Shown here in pieces: positions 6,866 to 14,259 of a stretch of 17,509 bases of DNA. Below the pieces are notes generated by a model, which worked only from the letters and a program-made list of their open reading frames with translations, was not told the DNA's origin and made no database searches. Each line of letters starts with the position of its first letter. Within the stretch, counting starts at the first letter, position 1. The stretch lies in assembly GCF_964259225.1 (NCBI RefSeq), contig NZ_CAXVKN010000053.1; one strand, given 5' to 3'. The stretch comes from Catenibacterium mitsuoka_A (GTDB lineage Bacteria; Bacillota_I; Bacilli_A; Erysipelotrichales; Coprobacillaceae). The translations under genes were made by a program, and so were the position numbers.

Positions 6866-7565
6866 AGAAGCGTCTCCTTATTTTCTTTACATTATAATTC
6901 ATAAGATGTCTACCAATATACTTATAAGCGAATGTTTTAATGGTTGACATCTCTTGATGATGTTCTTTTAGTAACGTATCTGGACAATCATAGATACCAA
7001 AGTCATGAGTAATTCCTTCACTTTGAATATAGGTATTATTTCTATTGAAGTCAATTATAGGGTGTTTGAAATTTTTCACTGCAATACCATAGCCACAAAA
7101 TGGACCAGTACATTTAGTAAATCTATTCTGAAGTTGTTTAAGATATGCTTTGTCTAAAATAAATCCTTCTAGTTCATACCATCGATTTTCAAGGTAAACT
7201 TCCACCCAGCTGTGTAATATATTCTTAGGTGCACTATGATATACAATACCTGTCATAGCTCCTCTTTGCAGTTTCTTATCAATAGTAAAGCCATGTATTC
7301 TACATGAAATATCACAGGCACGTAGCAATGCCATAAATAGAGTTCCTTTAGTATTACATTGACCATAGCCATCGGCTAGTACTTTTGAAGCAGATATATA
7401 ATCATCACTATTATAGCCAAATAAGATTTCATCTCTTACATAATTATAGATTGCTTGTATTCTGTTAAATTCATTCATTTGTTTCCATTGTTTATCGTAA
7501 ATGAGTTTTTGAATGTTAGGATGAGAATAATCTAGCATCTGTGTTTCTTTGAGATATTCCATCAT
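6855..7565 (-). CDS. Transglutaminase-like (papain-fold) protein, 236 aa
   Basis: The protein has the transglutaminase-like core: the nucleophile Cys70 in DGYGQCNTK, His118 in ILHSWVEVY, and an acidic partner in WYELEGFILD (E133 or D138). Such proteins act as proteases, amidases or protein cross-linkers; the substrate here is unknown. There is no signal peptide or membrane segment, so it should be cytoplasmic, unlike the secreted members of the family. ATG at 7565 has GGAGG 9 nt upstream; a second ATG directly follows. Its 3' end overlaps the macro-domain gene by 11 bp, which links it functionally to ADP-ribose handling. TGN-TATAAT (7587-7592) upstream is a plausible extended -10 promoter. 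The basic C-terminus (KKIRRRFYGI) is of unknown meaning. Confidence 0.82.
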   Translation of the reverse strand: MMEYLKETQMLDYSHPNIQKLIYDKQWKQMNEFNRIQAIYNYVRDEILFGYNSDDYISASKVLADGYGQCNTKGTLFMALLRACDISCRIHGFTIDKKLQRGAMTGIVYHSAPKNILHSWVEVYLENRWYELEGFILDKAYLKQLQNRFTKCTGPFCGYGIAVKNFKHPIIDFNRNNTYIQSEGITHDFGIYDCPDTLLKEHHQEMSTIKTFAYKYIGRHLMNYNVKKIRRRFYGI

Positions 7566-7586
7566 TTTAACGCACCTCCATTATTA

Positions 7587-7592
7587 ATTATA
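7587..7592 (-). promoter_or_regulatory. Extended -10 promoter of the transglutaminase/macro operon
   Basis: On the minus strand TGA directly precedes a perfect TATAAT, an extended -10 element. The -35 region (TTTTAA, 17-nt spacing) is weak, as is usual with such elements. Transcription would start near 7580, one base before the GGAGG ribosome site. Confidence 0.5.
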
Positions 7593-7611
7593 TCATTGTA
7601 CTATGAGATTT

Positions 7612-7644
7612 AAAAAAGATTGTAACCTAGGAGTCACAATCTTT
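7612..7644 (-). terminator. Intrinsic terminator of the primase-helicase gene
   Basis: On the minus strand a perfect 9-bp stem (AAAGATTGT/ACAATCTTT, 12-nt loop) is followed by further T residues. The upstream arm includes the last codons of the primase-helicase gene and the stop codon lies in the loop. Confidence 0.85.
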
Positions 7645-10530
7645 AGTTTCTGTAGGACTTAATATAAGTTCTTCCGCAATCGTAGTTGATTTCACTCTCA
7701 TTAAGCTATCATAGATATTTGATTTACCAAGCAAGTTTATTCCACCGTGCCATACGATTTCTTGATCAATGACTGCAAAATAAGAATCTAAATCAGGATA
7801 CACTTCTACAAATACACCATTACCATATAATAAATCTATGAGATTATTTGTATAAGGTTCATCTGTCTGTTTGGTGAATACATTGACTGAAACACCCTTT
7901 TCTTGTCTATCTTTAATTAAATCAATAAAAGATAATACTTTCTTTTCATTTAATTGAGGACTAGAGATAATGATGCTTTTATTTGATTCATGGATATCTT
8001 GTCTAAATACTTCTAAATAATCATTATAATTGTAAATGTGATTCACGTTTTGTTTATTGTCTACAAGATCAGTAATCACATCAAAACCAATCTTTCTATA
8101 AGCAGATAAGCGTTTCTTATACATATTATTAAAATAATGAATATGAGAATCTACATAATCATAGACAATCGCACTTTTTTTATACTTGTAATCTCTATTG
8201 ATTCTTCCTAAGAACTGATCAACTAAAGGTTCACCAGATACAGGAGAAGTTAAAAATAGTGTATCGAGTCTAGGTACATTAAATCCTTCACCAACTGATT
8301 GAGATGTCGCAACAAGTATAAAAGGTTCATCATGAGAAAGTGCTAATATTGTTTTTCTTACTTCTTCATTTTCTTTTAATGTATGATCACCATAAATAAG
8401 ATATGTATGATCTAGGACATTCTTCTTAAGTGATTCATACAATAATTTAGCATGATCTTTATAGCGTGTTAATACGATAGGTGTTCTATTTTCTTCAATA
8501 CACTTCTTGATATCAGAAATAATCATATTATTTCTATTTTCATTTTTAGAGATAAACGCATACGCACTATTAAGATCATTTTTACTATCACCTAACGCCA
8601 TTATTCTTGTGAATCGTGGATAGACATGATGATCAATAGATTGTTTTTCTATTCTTTCTTTGCTTGTATATTGATGTCTAATTGGACCTAACTGCATATA
8701 GACTTTCTTTTCAAGTCTGTCTATTCTTTTATCGTTCGCAGAAACACCATAGATATATTTAGAATTAATTTGACGTAATACATTTTCAAATACATGAGAG
8801 GCACCATGATGACATTCATCTACTATCACCATGCCGTATTCATGATTTAAACGACAGTTGCCTTCATTGTCATAAATAGAGTTGACTGATACAACATCTA
8901 TGATACCAGTTAAAGTATTTTTACTTCCATGTAATACACCTATGAGATCTTTTCTTTGTTTCTCTTTACCTGTTTTTGTTTTATACACAGGTAGATCTTC
9001 GTTTATTTCTAAAAAGCGATGTAATTCATCTACCCATTGGTCTATTAGTGAAACACTTTGCATAATAATGAGTGTATTGACTTTTCTTTGAGATATTAAA
9101 TAACTAGATACAACAGTCTTACCGAATGCAGTCGCTGCATTTAAAACACCATTGTCATAATTTAATAAATCAGACGCGGCAGTCAGCTGTTCATCTCTTA
9201 ATTTTCCAGTAAATGATACATTAATAGGTTTTCCCTTTTCTCTCTTATCAACAATTTCATACTCAATATTTGATGAATGGCACTTATTAAGTAGCGTTTC
9301 TAATAATCCTCTTGGGATTTTTATATAATCGTTTATGTCTTCCCCTAAATAGATAATTCTTGGCTGATTCCAATTAGAAAATCCTAAGTTATGATTCTTA
9401 TAGAATATAGGATTATCAAATGCAGATAAGCGTCTGATCTGGTTTTGGATTCGTGGCTGAAGATTAAGTGTATCCACGTAGATACCATCTGTAAGGACAA
9501 TAGAGAGTCTTTCTATCACATCTTCACTATGGAAGTTTTCATCCTTTTTCCATGGCTTAATTCTTTTTCCTAGATCCATTGTAAGAAGAGTTTGAGGGAT
9601 TGAAAGTTCTTCTTTCCATTTATAGATATGTTCTTCTATCTCATTTTTAGACAATTGATGAACTGTTGTTAGTAATTTCCATTGATCATAGTAAGGATTC
9701 CAGTTTTCATCTACAAAAGCACTATTACCTTGTCTTAATGCCTTACCTTGAAGTGGTAATGCGACTAAATTACCTAAGCCATCGCTATGGTCTTGAGTTG
9801 GAAACATACGATCATAATATCTAAATGATTTGAGATTAATAGATTGAGCTCCTTTCTCAATGAGTAGTAATCCAAATTCTCTAGCAAGAGAGGCAGGTAC
9901 AAATTCCTTAAAGAGAATCCATGCATGTGCCCCATTTCCTGAACGTGAGCGTTCTATTAATACATCAATACCATTTTCATGACATATTTTTCTAATTGCA
10001 TCAATTTCATCTTTCCAATCATTATTTTCACTATTCTTATTATCATGATTATCAAAATCAAAAAATATAAGTTTACATGTATCATCTTCTAGTAAAGGAT
10101 ATAATCCAATAACATCTGTACAATTGTCTTTGTAGCCTAATAAGTGATCCTTGCCTACTTCTCTATCTAATGCTTTCCACTCTTTATAAGGACACTTTTG
10201 ACAGGACACACCTTTTTGACTATTTTGTTTAGGACAATATTCTTTCCATCTATTATAACATTGTGGAAAGTATCCTCCCTTAGAACCTCTTAATGCATAT
10301 ACATCTCTTCTTCCTTGAAATAAAGTAAGAAAGTAAGCTACAAGTTTATCATAAATATAAGTATCCTTGATACATACACCCTCATTTATAGATTGGGTTG
10401 CCATTTCTTCTTTTGATTCATTAAATGTAATATGAGATTTTTTTAGAAGTTCTTTTAATTCTTGATTTTCTTCTTGGAGATGTCTTACCATCCTTCTTAA
10501 CGATTCTAAGTTTTGTCCTTCTAGATTCAT
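7627..10530 (-). CDS. TOTE-type primase-helicase (AEP primase, SF2 helicase, PLD-like tail), 967 aa
   Basis: This is a multidomain nucleic-acid enzyme of the kind annotated as TOTE conflict system primase/helicase. Residues 7-32 form a coiled coil. Residues about 55-310 form an archaeo-eukaryotic primase domain with a Cys cluster (C91, C99, C110, C113), the hhhDhD motif IFFDFDNHD (155-163) and SGNGAHAW (197-204). Residues about 440-800 form an SF2 helicase: Walker A ATAFGKT (466-472), DECH (571-574), SAND (597-600), ATSQSVGEGFNVP (741-753) and QFLGRINR (772-779). Residues 835-960 resemble a phospholipase-D fold (FAVIDQEIVWHGGINLLG), but the HxK pair is not present, so nuclease activity there is unlikely. 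AAGGAG lies 7 nt before the ATG. No restriction or toxin partner is adjacent, and terminators flank it. Defence is inference; repair priming is an alternative. Confidence 0.88.
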   Translation of the reverse strand: MNLEGQNLESLRRMVRHLQEENQELKELLKKSHITFNESKEEMATQSINEGVCIKDTYIYDKLVAYFLTLFQGRRDVYALRGSKGGYFPQCYNRWKEYCPKQNSQKGVSCQKCPYKEWKALDREVGKDHLLGYKDNCTDVIGLYPLLEDDTCKLIFFDFDNHDNKNSENNDWKDEIDAIRKICHENGIDVLIERSRSGNGAHAWILFKEFVPASLAREFGLLLIEKGAQSINLKSFRYYDRMFPTQDHSDGLGNLVALPLQGKALRQGNSAFVDENWNPYYDQWKLLTTVHQLSKNEIEEHIYKWKEELSIPQTLLTMDLGKRIKPWKKDENFHSEDVIERLSIVLTDGIYVDTLNLQPRIQNQIRRLSAFDNPIFYKNHNLGFSNWNQPRIIYLGEDINDYIKIPRGLLETLLNKCHSSNIEYEIVDKREKGKPINVSFTGKLRDEQLTAASDLLNYDNGVLNAATAFGKTVVSSYLISQRKVNTLIIMQSVSLIDQWVDELHRFLEINEDLPVYKTKTGKEKQRKDLIGVLHGSKNTLTGIIDVVSVNSIYDNEGNCRLNHEYGMVIVDECHHGASHVFENVLRQINSKYIYGVSANDKRIDRLEKKVYMQLGPIRHQYTSKERIEKQSIDHHVYPRFTRIMALGDSKNDLNSAYAFISKNENRNNMIISDIKKCIEENRTPIVLTRYKDHAKLLYESLKKNVLDHTYLIYGDHTLKENEEVRKTILALSHDEPFILVATSQSVGEGFNVPRLDTLFLTSPVSGEPLVDQFLGRINRDYKYKKSAIVYDYVDSHIHYFNNMYKKRLSAYRKIGFDVITDLVDNKQNVNHIYNYNDYLEVFRQDIHESNKSIIISSPQLNEKKVLSFIDLIKDRQEKGVSVNVFTKQTDEPYTNNLIDLLYGNGVFVEVYPDLDSYFAVIDQEIVWHGGINLLGKSNIYDSLMRVKSTTIAEELILSPTETKDCDS

Positions 10531-10559
10531 TGTATGTCTCCTTAACTGTTATTTATTCC

Positions 10560-10565
10560 ATTATA
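10560..10565 (-). promoter_or_regulatory. Possible -10 box for the primase-helicase gene
   Basis: A perfect TATAAT on the minus strand overlaps the last base of the LOG-gene terminator T-tract, 30 bp before the primase-helicase ATG. The candidate -35 (GTGATT, 17-nt spacing) is weak. Confidence 0.35.
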
Positions 10566-10596
10566 AAAGGAATAATGATAAAAATCACTATTCCTT
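10565..10596 (-). terminator. Intrinsic terminator of the LOG-family gene
   Basis: On the minus strand a 13-bp stem with one mismatch (10584-10596 with 10567-10579, 4-nt loop) leads into TTTTAT. The stop codon of the LOG-family gene lies inside the first arm. Confidence 0.75.
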
Positions 10597-11124
10597 CTCA
10601 ATAATATTTCTTATATCGTCTAGATGATCCGCAAAATAGATACCCTTCTGTTTCTCATGAGTTGATAATCCCATTTCTATCATATGGGACATAAGTTCTT
10701 TCATACCCTTATAATAATCATTTAAATTATAGAATATGCAAGGTGCATTAAGTTGTTTCAATGAAATTTTAGACATGACTTCAGATATTTCTTCTAATGT
10801 TCCTGTACCACCTGGAAAGGCGATAAAGGCATCTCCTAATTCTATCATTTTCGTTTTTCTTTCTGTCATATCTTTAGTAATGATTAACTCTGTTAATCCG
10901 TCATATTGTAGTTCTTCATCAATAAAGAATTGTGGTTCTATTCCAATGACATCTCCACCTGCATCTAATACACTTTCTGCAATATATCCCATTAATCCTG
11001 ATTTTGATCCACCATAGATGAGTGTATGATTGTTTTCTCCAATCCATCTACCAAGTTCTTTAACTGCATCCTTTAATACTGGATCATTGCCTCTCAAGGC
11101 ACCTAAATATACTGTAATATTCAT
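10588..11124 (-). CDS. LOG-family nucleotide phosphoribohydrolase, 178 aa
   Basis: The LOG (lysine decarboxylase-like, TIGR00730) family cleaves the N-glycosidic bond of nucleoside 5'-monophosphates, releasing base and ribose 5-phosphate. Plant and bacterial members activate cytokinins this way; the bacterial housekeeping substrate is often AMP or a related nucleotide. Visible motifs are GGSKSGLMG (38-46), the conserved DMTERK (85-90) and the catalytic PGGTGTLEE (104-112). The protein is cytoplasmic, with no signal. Length is normal for the family. AGGAG lies 6 nt before the ATG. The gene starts only 15 bp past the T-tract of the terminator of the upstream exporter gene, with no clear promoter, so it may depend on read-through. 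Old 'lysine decarboxylase' annotations of this family are misleading. Confidence 0.9.
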   Translation of the reverse strand: MNITVYLGALRGNDPVLKDAVKELGRWIGENNHTLIYGGSKSGLMGYIAESVLDAGGDVIGIEPQFFIDEELQYDGLTELIITKDMTERKTKMIELGDAFIAFPGGTGTLEEISEVMSKISLKQLNAPCIFYNLNDYYKGMKELMSHMIEMGLSTHEKQKGIYFADHLDDIRNIIEKE

Positions 11125-11138
11125 ATAATTCTCCTATT

Positions 11139-11167
11139 AAAAAACAGTGAAAATTAAGTTTCACTGT
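11139..11167 (-). terminator. Intrinsic terminator of the YeiH-family gene
   Basis: On the minus strand a perfect 9-bp stem (ACAGTGAAA/TTTCACTGT, 6-nt loop) is followed by a run of T residues. It lies about 45 bp past the exporter stop codon and 15 bp before the LOG-gene start. Confidence 0.88.
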
Positions 11168-11211
11168 AAGTCTATTTCTATCTTAAAAAATATAGTTTAT
11201 AAAGTCAATAA

Positions 11212-12237
11212 TTACCAGATACCCATCACATGCTGCATAAGTAATGAGACAATAGTAATACCACACCAGCATGATGCACCTACTAATAATGGTTTACCAC
11301 CTGTTTTAATTAAATGAATGACATTACTATTAAGTCCAATTGCAGCCATAGCCATAATAATAAGGAATTTAGATAATTCTTTAATAGGTAAGAAAACGTT
11401 GCTGTTAACTCCCATATGTAGGCTGACTGTAGTAATAATGGCAGCTAATACAAAGTAAAGAATAAACATAGGGAATGCTTTCTTTAAACTGAAGTTTGAA
11501 GATTTCTGGTTCTTCTTACTTCTAATCATTGATAATCCTAAAGTGATAGGAATAATGGCAAGTGTACGTGTTAATTTGACAGTGACAGCTTTATTGAGTG
11601 TAGCACTACCTAAGTGCCACATACTATCCCAAGTAGATGCAGCTGCAGTGACTGAAGATGTATCATTGATGGCAGTACCTGCAAATATACCAAATGCATC
11701 ACCATGTAAAGTATCAAAACCAATGGCTTTACCTAGAATAGGGAAGAATAATGCAGCTAAGACATTAAAGAAGAAAATAACTGCAATAGCCTGAGCCACT
11801 TCATCATCATCGGCATCAATGACTGGTGCAGTAGCTGCAATGGCAGAACCACCACAAATAGATGAACCTACACCTACTAGAATAGATGTATTGGAAGGTA
11901 CATGTAATATCTTTCTTAAAAGCCATGCAATAAGAAGTGAAGTTGAAACAGTACAAACAATAATAGGTAATGATTGCTTTCCTGTTTCAAAGATGACACC
12001 TAAGTTCATACCAAAACCTAATAAGACGACAGCTGTCTGTAGGATGATTTTAGAAGTCCATTTGATCCCTGGTGCTGCTTTACCTTTTTCTTTCCAAAAC
12101 ATAGTAATAATCATACCTGCAAGAATTGAAATCACTGCTCCACCGATAACTGGAAATTGTTTTCCTAGTAACCATGATGGAATCGCAACAACTAAACATA
12201 CAAGTATGCCATATATATTCTTTTTAATAGTTTCCAT
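11212..12237 (-). CDS. YeiH/UPF0324-family membrane protein (putative sulfate or sulfite exporter), 341 aa
   Basis: This is a polytopic inner-membrane protein of the UPF0324 (putative sulfate exporter, PSE) family. It has about ten hydrophobic helices. The signature lies in the middle: GVGSSICGGSAIAATAPVID followed by a DDDE cluster and AQAIAVIFFFNVLAALFFP. A second conserved stretch is AINDTSSVTAAAS. The transported substrate is not proven; sulfate, sulfite or a related sulfonate anion has been suggested for relatives. A divergent LysR-type regulator is 111 bp away, the same arrangement as yeiE-yeiH in enterobacteria, which supports induction by an effector sensed by that regulator. A TATAAT box (12269-12274, minus) serves the gene. 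The ribosome site (AGCAGG) is weaker than its neighbours'. Length and hydropathy are normal for the family. Confidence 0.88.
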   Translation of the reverse strand: METIKKNIYGILVCLVVAIPSWLLGKQFPVIGGAVISILAGMIITMFWKEKGKAAPGIKWTSKIILQTAVVLLGFGMNLGVIFETGKQSLPIIVCTVSTSLLIAWLLRKILHVPSNTSILVGVGSSICGGSAIAATAPVIDADDDEVAQAIAVIFFFNVLAALFFPILGKAIGFDTLHGDAFGIFAGTAINDTSSVTAAASTWDSMWHLGSATLNKAVTVKLTRTLAIIPITLGLSMIRSKKNQKSSNFSLKKAFPMFILYFVLAAIITTVSLHMGVNSNVFLPIKELSKFLIIMAMAAIGLNSNVIHLIKTGGKPLLVGASCWCGITIVSLLMQHVMGIW

Positions 12238-12268
12238 GATTTACCTGCTTTCTTTTAAATGTGTGCTC

Positions 12269-12322
12269 ATTATATCACTTGACTGTAATAATATTAAATT
12301 ATATATTTCTATTGAACTATAA
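12269..12322. promoter_or_regulatory. Divergent promoter and LysR-type operator region
   Basis: Two promoters face apart. On the minus strand TATAAT (complement of 12269-12274) with TTAATA 17 nt upstream serves the exporter. On the plus strand TTGACT (12279-12284), 17 nt, TATATT (12302-12307) serves the LysR gene. Two dyads cover them: ATTAT-N14-ATAAT (12269-12292) and TTATA-N14-TATAA (12299-12322). LysR regulators usually bind such paired sites. The region is A+T-rich, so chance dyads are possible. Confidence 0.5.
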
Positions 12323-12348
12323 GTAAATATTATTGATGAGGTGATGAG

Positions 12349-13236
12349 ATGTTAGATTATCGTATTCATACTTTTTTAAAAGTATGTGAGACATTAAACT
12401 ATACGCTTGCTGCAAAACAACTACATATTACTCAGCCAGCTGTATCACAGCATATTCATTATTTAGAGCAAGAATATGAAACAACACTCTTTGTATATTC
12501 AAATAAGCAGTTATCTTTAACACGTTCTGGAGAGATATTAAGAAAATATTTGATGACTATGCAGAATGATGAGCAAACAATTAAAAAAGAGATAAAGAGT
12601 CATGAAGGAATGATAGAAACATTGTCGATTGGTGTGACTATGACAATTGGTGAGTATGCGATAGTGGATAAATTGGCTGATTTTATCAAGCATCATCCTG
12701 AAATGAATCTGCACCTTTATTATGGAAATACGGCAGAATTATTAAAGTTATTAGATCAAGGTAAGATTCATATGGCTATTGTAGAAGGAAATTATCCTAA
12801 AGAGAAATATAGTCATAAAAAATACAGCACAGAGGACTATATTGCCGTCTGTGCTGCATCACATGAGTTTAAGAATATACCTCATACTTTACATGACCTT
12901 CTTGATGAAAGACTTCTTGTACGAGAACAAGGTTCTGGTACAAGACATATTTTACAAGAAAGTCTAAATGTACGTGGTTTGTCTATTTCTGATTTTAAAT
13001 ATTATACACAAATAGAAAATATGCATACAATTATAAGCTTGCTTAAAAAAGATTGCGGTATTTCTTTCATGTATAAAACTGCAGTTAAAGAAGAATTACA
13101 GAAAGGTATATTAAAAGAAATTGAATTAGATGACTTTAAGCTCCAGCATAATTTTGAATTCATCTGGGAAAAAGATAGTCTATTTACTGATAAGTATATT
13201 TCTATTAGTGAGGAATTTTTAACAATACCTTTTTGA
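12349..13236 (+). CDS. LysR-family transcriptional regulator, 295 aa
   Basis: The protein has the standard LysR layout: an N-terminal winged helix-turn-helix at residues 1-60 (FLKVCETLNYTLAAKQLHI, then TQPAVSQHIHYLEQEYETTLF) and a periplasmic-binding-protein-like effector domain at about 90-290. It is the only convincing plus-strand gene fully inside the window. It is divergent from the YeiH-family exporter, so it probably activates that gene in response to a small anion, as YeiE does for yeiH. The ATG at 12349 has GAGGTG 7 nt upstream. A good promoter (TTGACT/TATATT, 17-nt spacing) lies 42-70 bp upstream, overlapping dyads that could be autoregulatory. The effector is unknown. No clear terminator follows; an A+T-rich stretch leads into an antitoxin remnant. 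Confidence 0.92.
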   Translation: MLDYRIHTFLKVCETLNYTLAAKQLHITQPAVSQHIHYLEQEYETTLFVYSNKQLSLTRSGEILRKYLMTMQNDEQTIKKEIKSHEGMIETLSIGVTMTIGEYAIVDKLADFIKHHPEMNLHLYYGNTAELLKLLDQGKIHMAIVEGNYPKEKYSHKKYSTEDYIAVCAASHEFKNIPHTLHDLLDERLLVREQGSGTRHILQESLNVRGLSISDFKYYTQIENMHTIISLLKKDCGISFMYKTAVKEELQKGILKEIELDDFKLQHNFEFIWEKDSLFTDKYISISEEFLTIPF

Positions 13237-13293
13237 TGACTAAATGTATCAAAACGTAGTAAAAGTTTTTGGTGGTTGACTATAGTTTATTTT

Positions 13294-13504
13294 TTATTTT
13301 TTTGTTAATAATAACTTAAATACAACTATGCCGGCTTCGAATAGTTTTTCTTGGTTTTCTAACGTGAACCAGCCTTTTTCTTTACTAGATTTTACATCTT
13401 TAGCTAGTTCATTCATTAGCTGTAGCGTGGCCTGTCTCTTTTTAAAGTCCTGTATATTAGGAATTACATGTCTACTATGCTTATTCAGATTTAATGTTAG
13501 GCAT
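13294..13504 (-). pseudogene. Remnant of a Phd/YefM-family antitoxin gene
   Basis: On the minus strand an ATG at 13504 encodes MPNIKSE then a stop. This matches the usual MPNI(K/R)P start of Phd/YefM antitoxins. One base out of frame the sequence continues as NKHSRHVIPNIQDFKKRQ, then ATLQLMNELAKDVKSSKEKG, then WFTLENQEKLFEAG, ending at a TAA (13294). The second part resembles the C-terminal half of such antitoxins (GRYVI-DI-DYEK-QATL-LM-ELAKG). About 40 codons are missing between the two parts and the frame is shifted, so the gene is dead. No toxin gene lies on either side. Most of the 304-bp gap between the LysR and SIMPL genes is explained by this remnant. The family call is from memory of the family pattern. 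Confidence 0.6.
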
Positions 13505-13540
13505 AGGATTCAACGCCTTTCGGAAATAATTATTAAAACA

Positions 13541-14203
13541 TTATTTAATTTTCCAAACCACAGTCACTGTGTCTGTAACATCAATATCATCTGCTTCAAT
13601 ATCTATATCATATCCAGGACTACCCATTGTTTTTTCTGCACTTGCGAATGCAAAATTCTGTATAGGTTCTGAGACAAAGTTGATTTCACCCCACGAATAA
13701 TCAATAGATACGATATCACCTAATTCTACATCTGCAGCATGTGCTAAGACTTTTGCTTTATGCTTAGAATCTTCTATCGCATTCTTCAATAATTCATCTT
13801 TATATTTTTCAGGATCACTCACTGTATATTCAATTGAAATTTCTGGTGTAATCACACTATGTGCCAAAGCATAAAGTATCTCCCCTAGTTTCTTATTTTC
13901 TGCATCAAATTCTATCAACATACGATGTGTATAGGTATATCCTACAAGTCTCTTTTTCCAGCTTTGATCTTTAGATTTATAACTTTCATATTTTGTATCA
14001 ATATCAAAACTGTTAGTTTTCAAGTCATCCTTTTGAAATCCAAAAGATACAAATAAGTCCTTCAATATCTTTGTTGTTTCACTAGATTGTCTTAATGTGA
14101 CTTCATATTCCTTATATGATTCTTCCATTGTCATATTAAGACGTATTATATCAGGCTTGACTGATACTTTTCCTTTACCTGTTATTTTCATTGTTTTATC
14201 CAT
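13541..14203 (-). CDS. SIMPL-domain (DUF541) protein, cytoplasmic form, 220 aa
   Basis: The sequence fits the SIMPL/DUF541 family: an N-terminal MKITGKGKVSVKPDIIRLNM strand pair, a central LVGYTYTHRMLIEF segment and a C-terminal VTDTVTVVWKIK strand. The family is linked to envelope stress and signalling in several bacteria, but its biochemical role is not settled. Most characterised members are secreted or periplasmic; this one has no signal peptide or membrane helix and should stay in the cytoplasm. GGAG lies 8 nt before the ATG. A TATAAT at 14224-14229 (minus) just after the flavodoxin-gene terminator may be its promoter, with a very short leader. No terminator is visible at its 3' end; the next sequence is the antitoxin remnant. 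Confidence 0.82.
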   Translation of the reverse strand: MDKTMKITGKGKVSVKPDIIRLNMTMEESYKEYEVTLRQSSETTKILKDLFVSFGFQKDDLKTNSFDIDTKYESYKSKDQSWKKRLVGYTYTHRMLIEFDAENKKLGEILYALAHSVITPEISIEYTVSDPEKYKDELLKNAIEDSKHKAKVLAHAADVELGDIVSIDYSWGEINFVSEPIQNFAFASAEKTMGSPGYDIDIEADDIDVTDTVTVVWKIK

Positions 14204-14223
14204 AATGATGTCTCCTTTCCATT

Positions 14224-14229
14224 ATTATA
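14224..14229 (-). promoter_or_regulatory. Possible -10 box for the SIMPL-domain gene
   Basis: A perfect TATAAT on the minus strand lies directly after the flavodoxin-gene terminator and 20 bp before the SIMPL-gene ATG. No good -35 is present at 16-18 nt. Transcription would start just before the ribosome site. Confidence 0.3.
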
Positions 14230-14231
14230 TC

Positions 14232-14259
14232 AAAAAAGCCCTATGAATAATCATAAGGC
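14232..14259 (-). terminator. Intrinsic terminator of the flavodoxin gene
   Basis: On the minus strand GCCTTATGA pairs with TCATAGGGC (9 bp with one wobble pair) and is followed by six T residues. The flavodoxin stop codon lies in the first arm. Confidence 0.8.

Noticed and set aside
6605..6947. Plus-strand open frames opposite the macro and transglutaminase genes
   Set aside because: They mirror conserved coding sequence on the minus strand and lack ribosome sites.
7627..8020. Active phospholipase-D nuclease domain in the primase-helicase
   Set aside because: The segment has the PLD-like strand pattern, but the HxKxxxxD signature is not complete, so a structural or binding role is more likely.
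11819..12322. Plus-strand open frame of 167 codons opposite the YeiH-family gene
   Set aside because: It is antisense to a well-supported membrane protein gene and its translation has no recognisable pattern; it also runs through the divergent promoter region.
13240..13303. Terminator for the LysR gene
   Set aside because: AAAAC/GTTTT around 13253-13274 gives only a five-pair A+T-rich stem, and the long T-rich stretch begins well after it. No convincing hairpin is present.
13328..13672. Plus-strand open frame of 114 codons covering the gap after the LysR gene
   Set aside because: It overlaps the SIMPL gene antisense, is rich in Cys, Phe and Ile with no domain pattern, and has no ribosome site. 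The antitoxin remnant on the other strand explains the sequence better.
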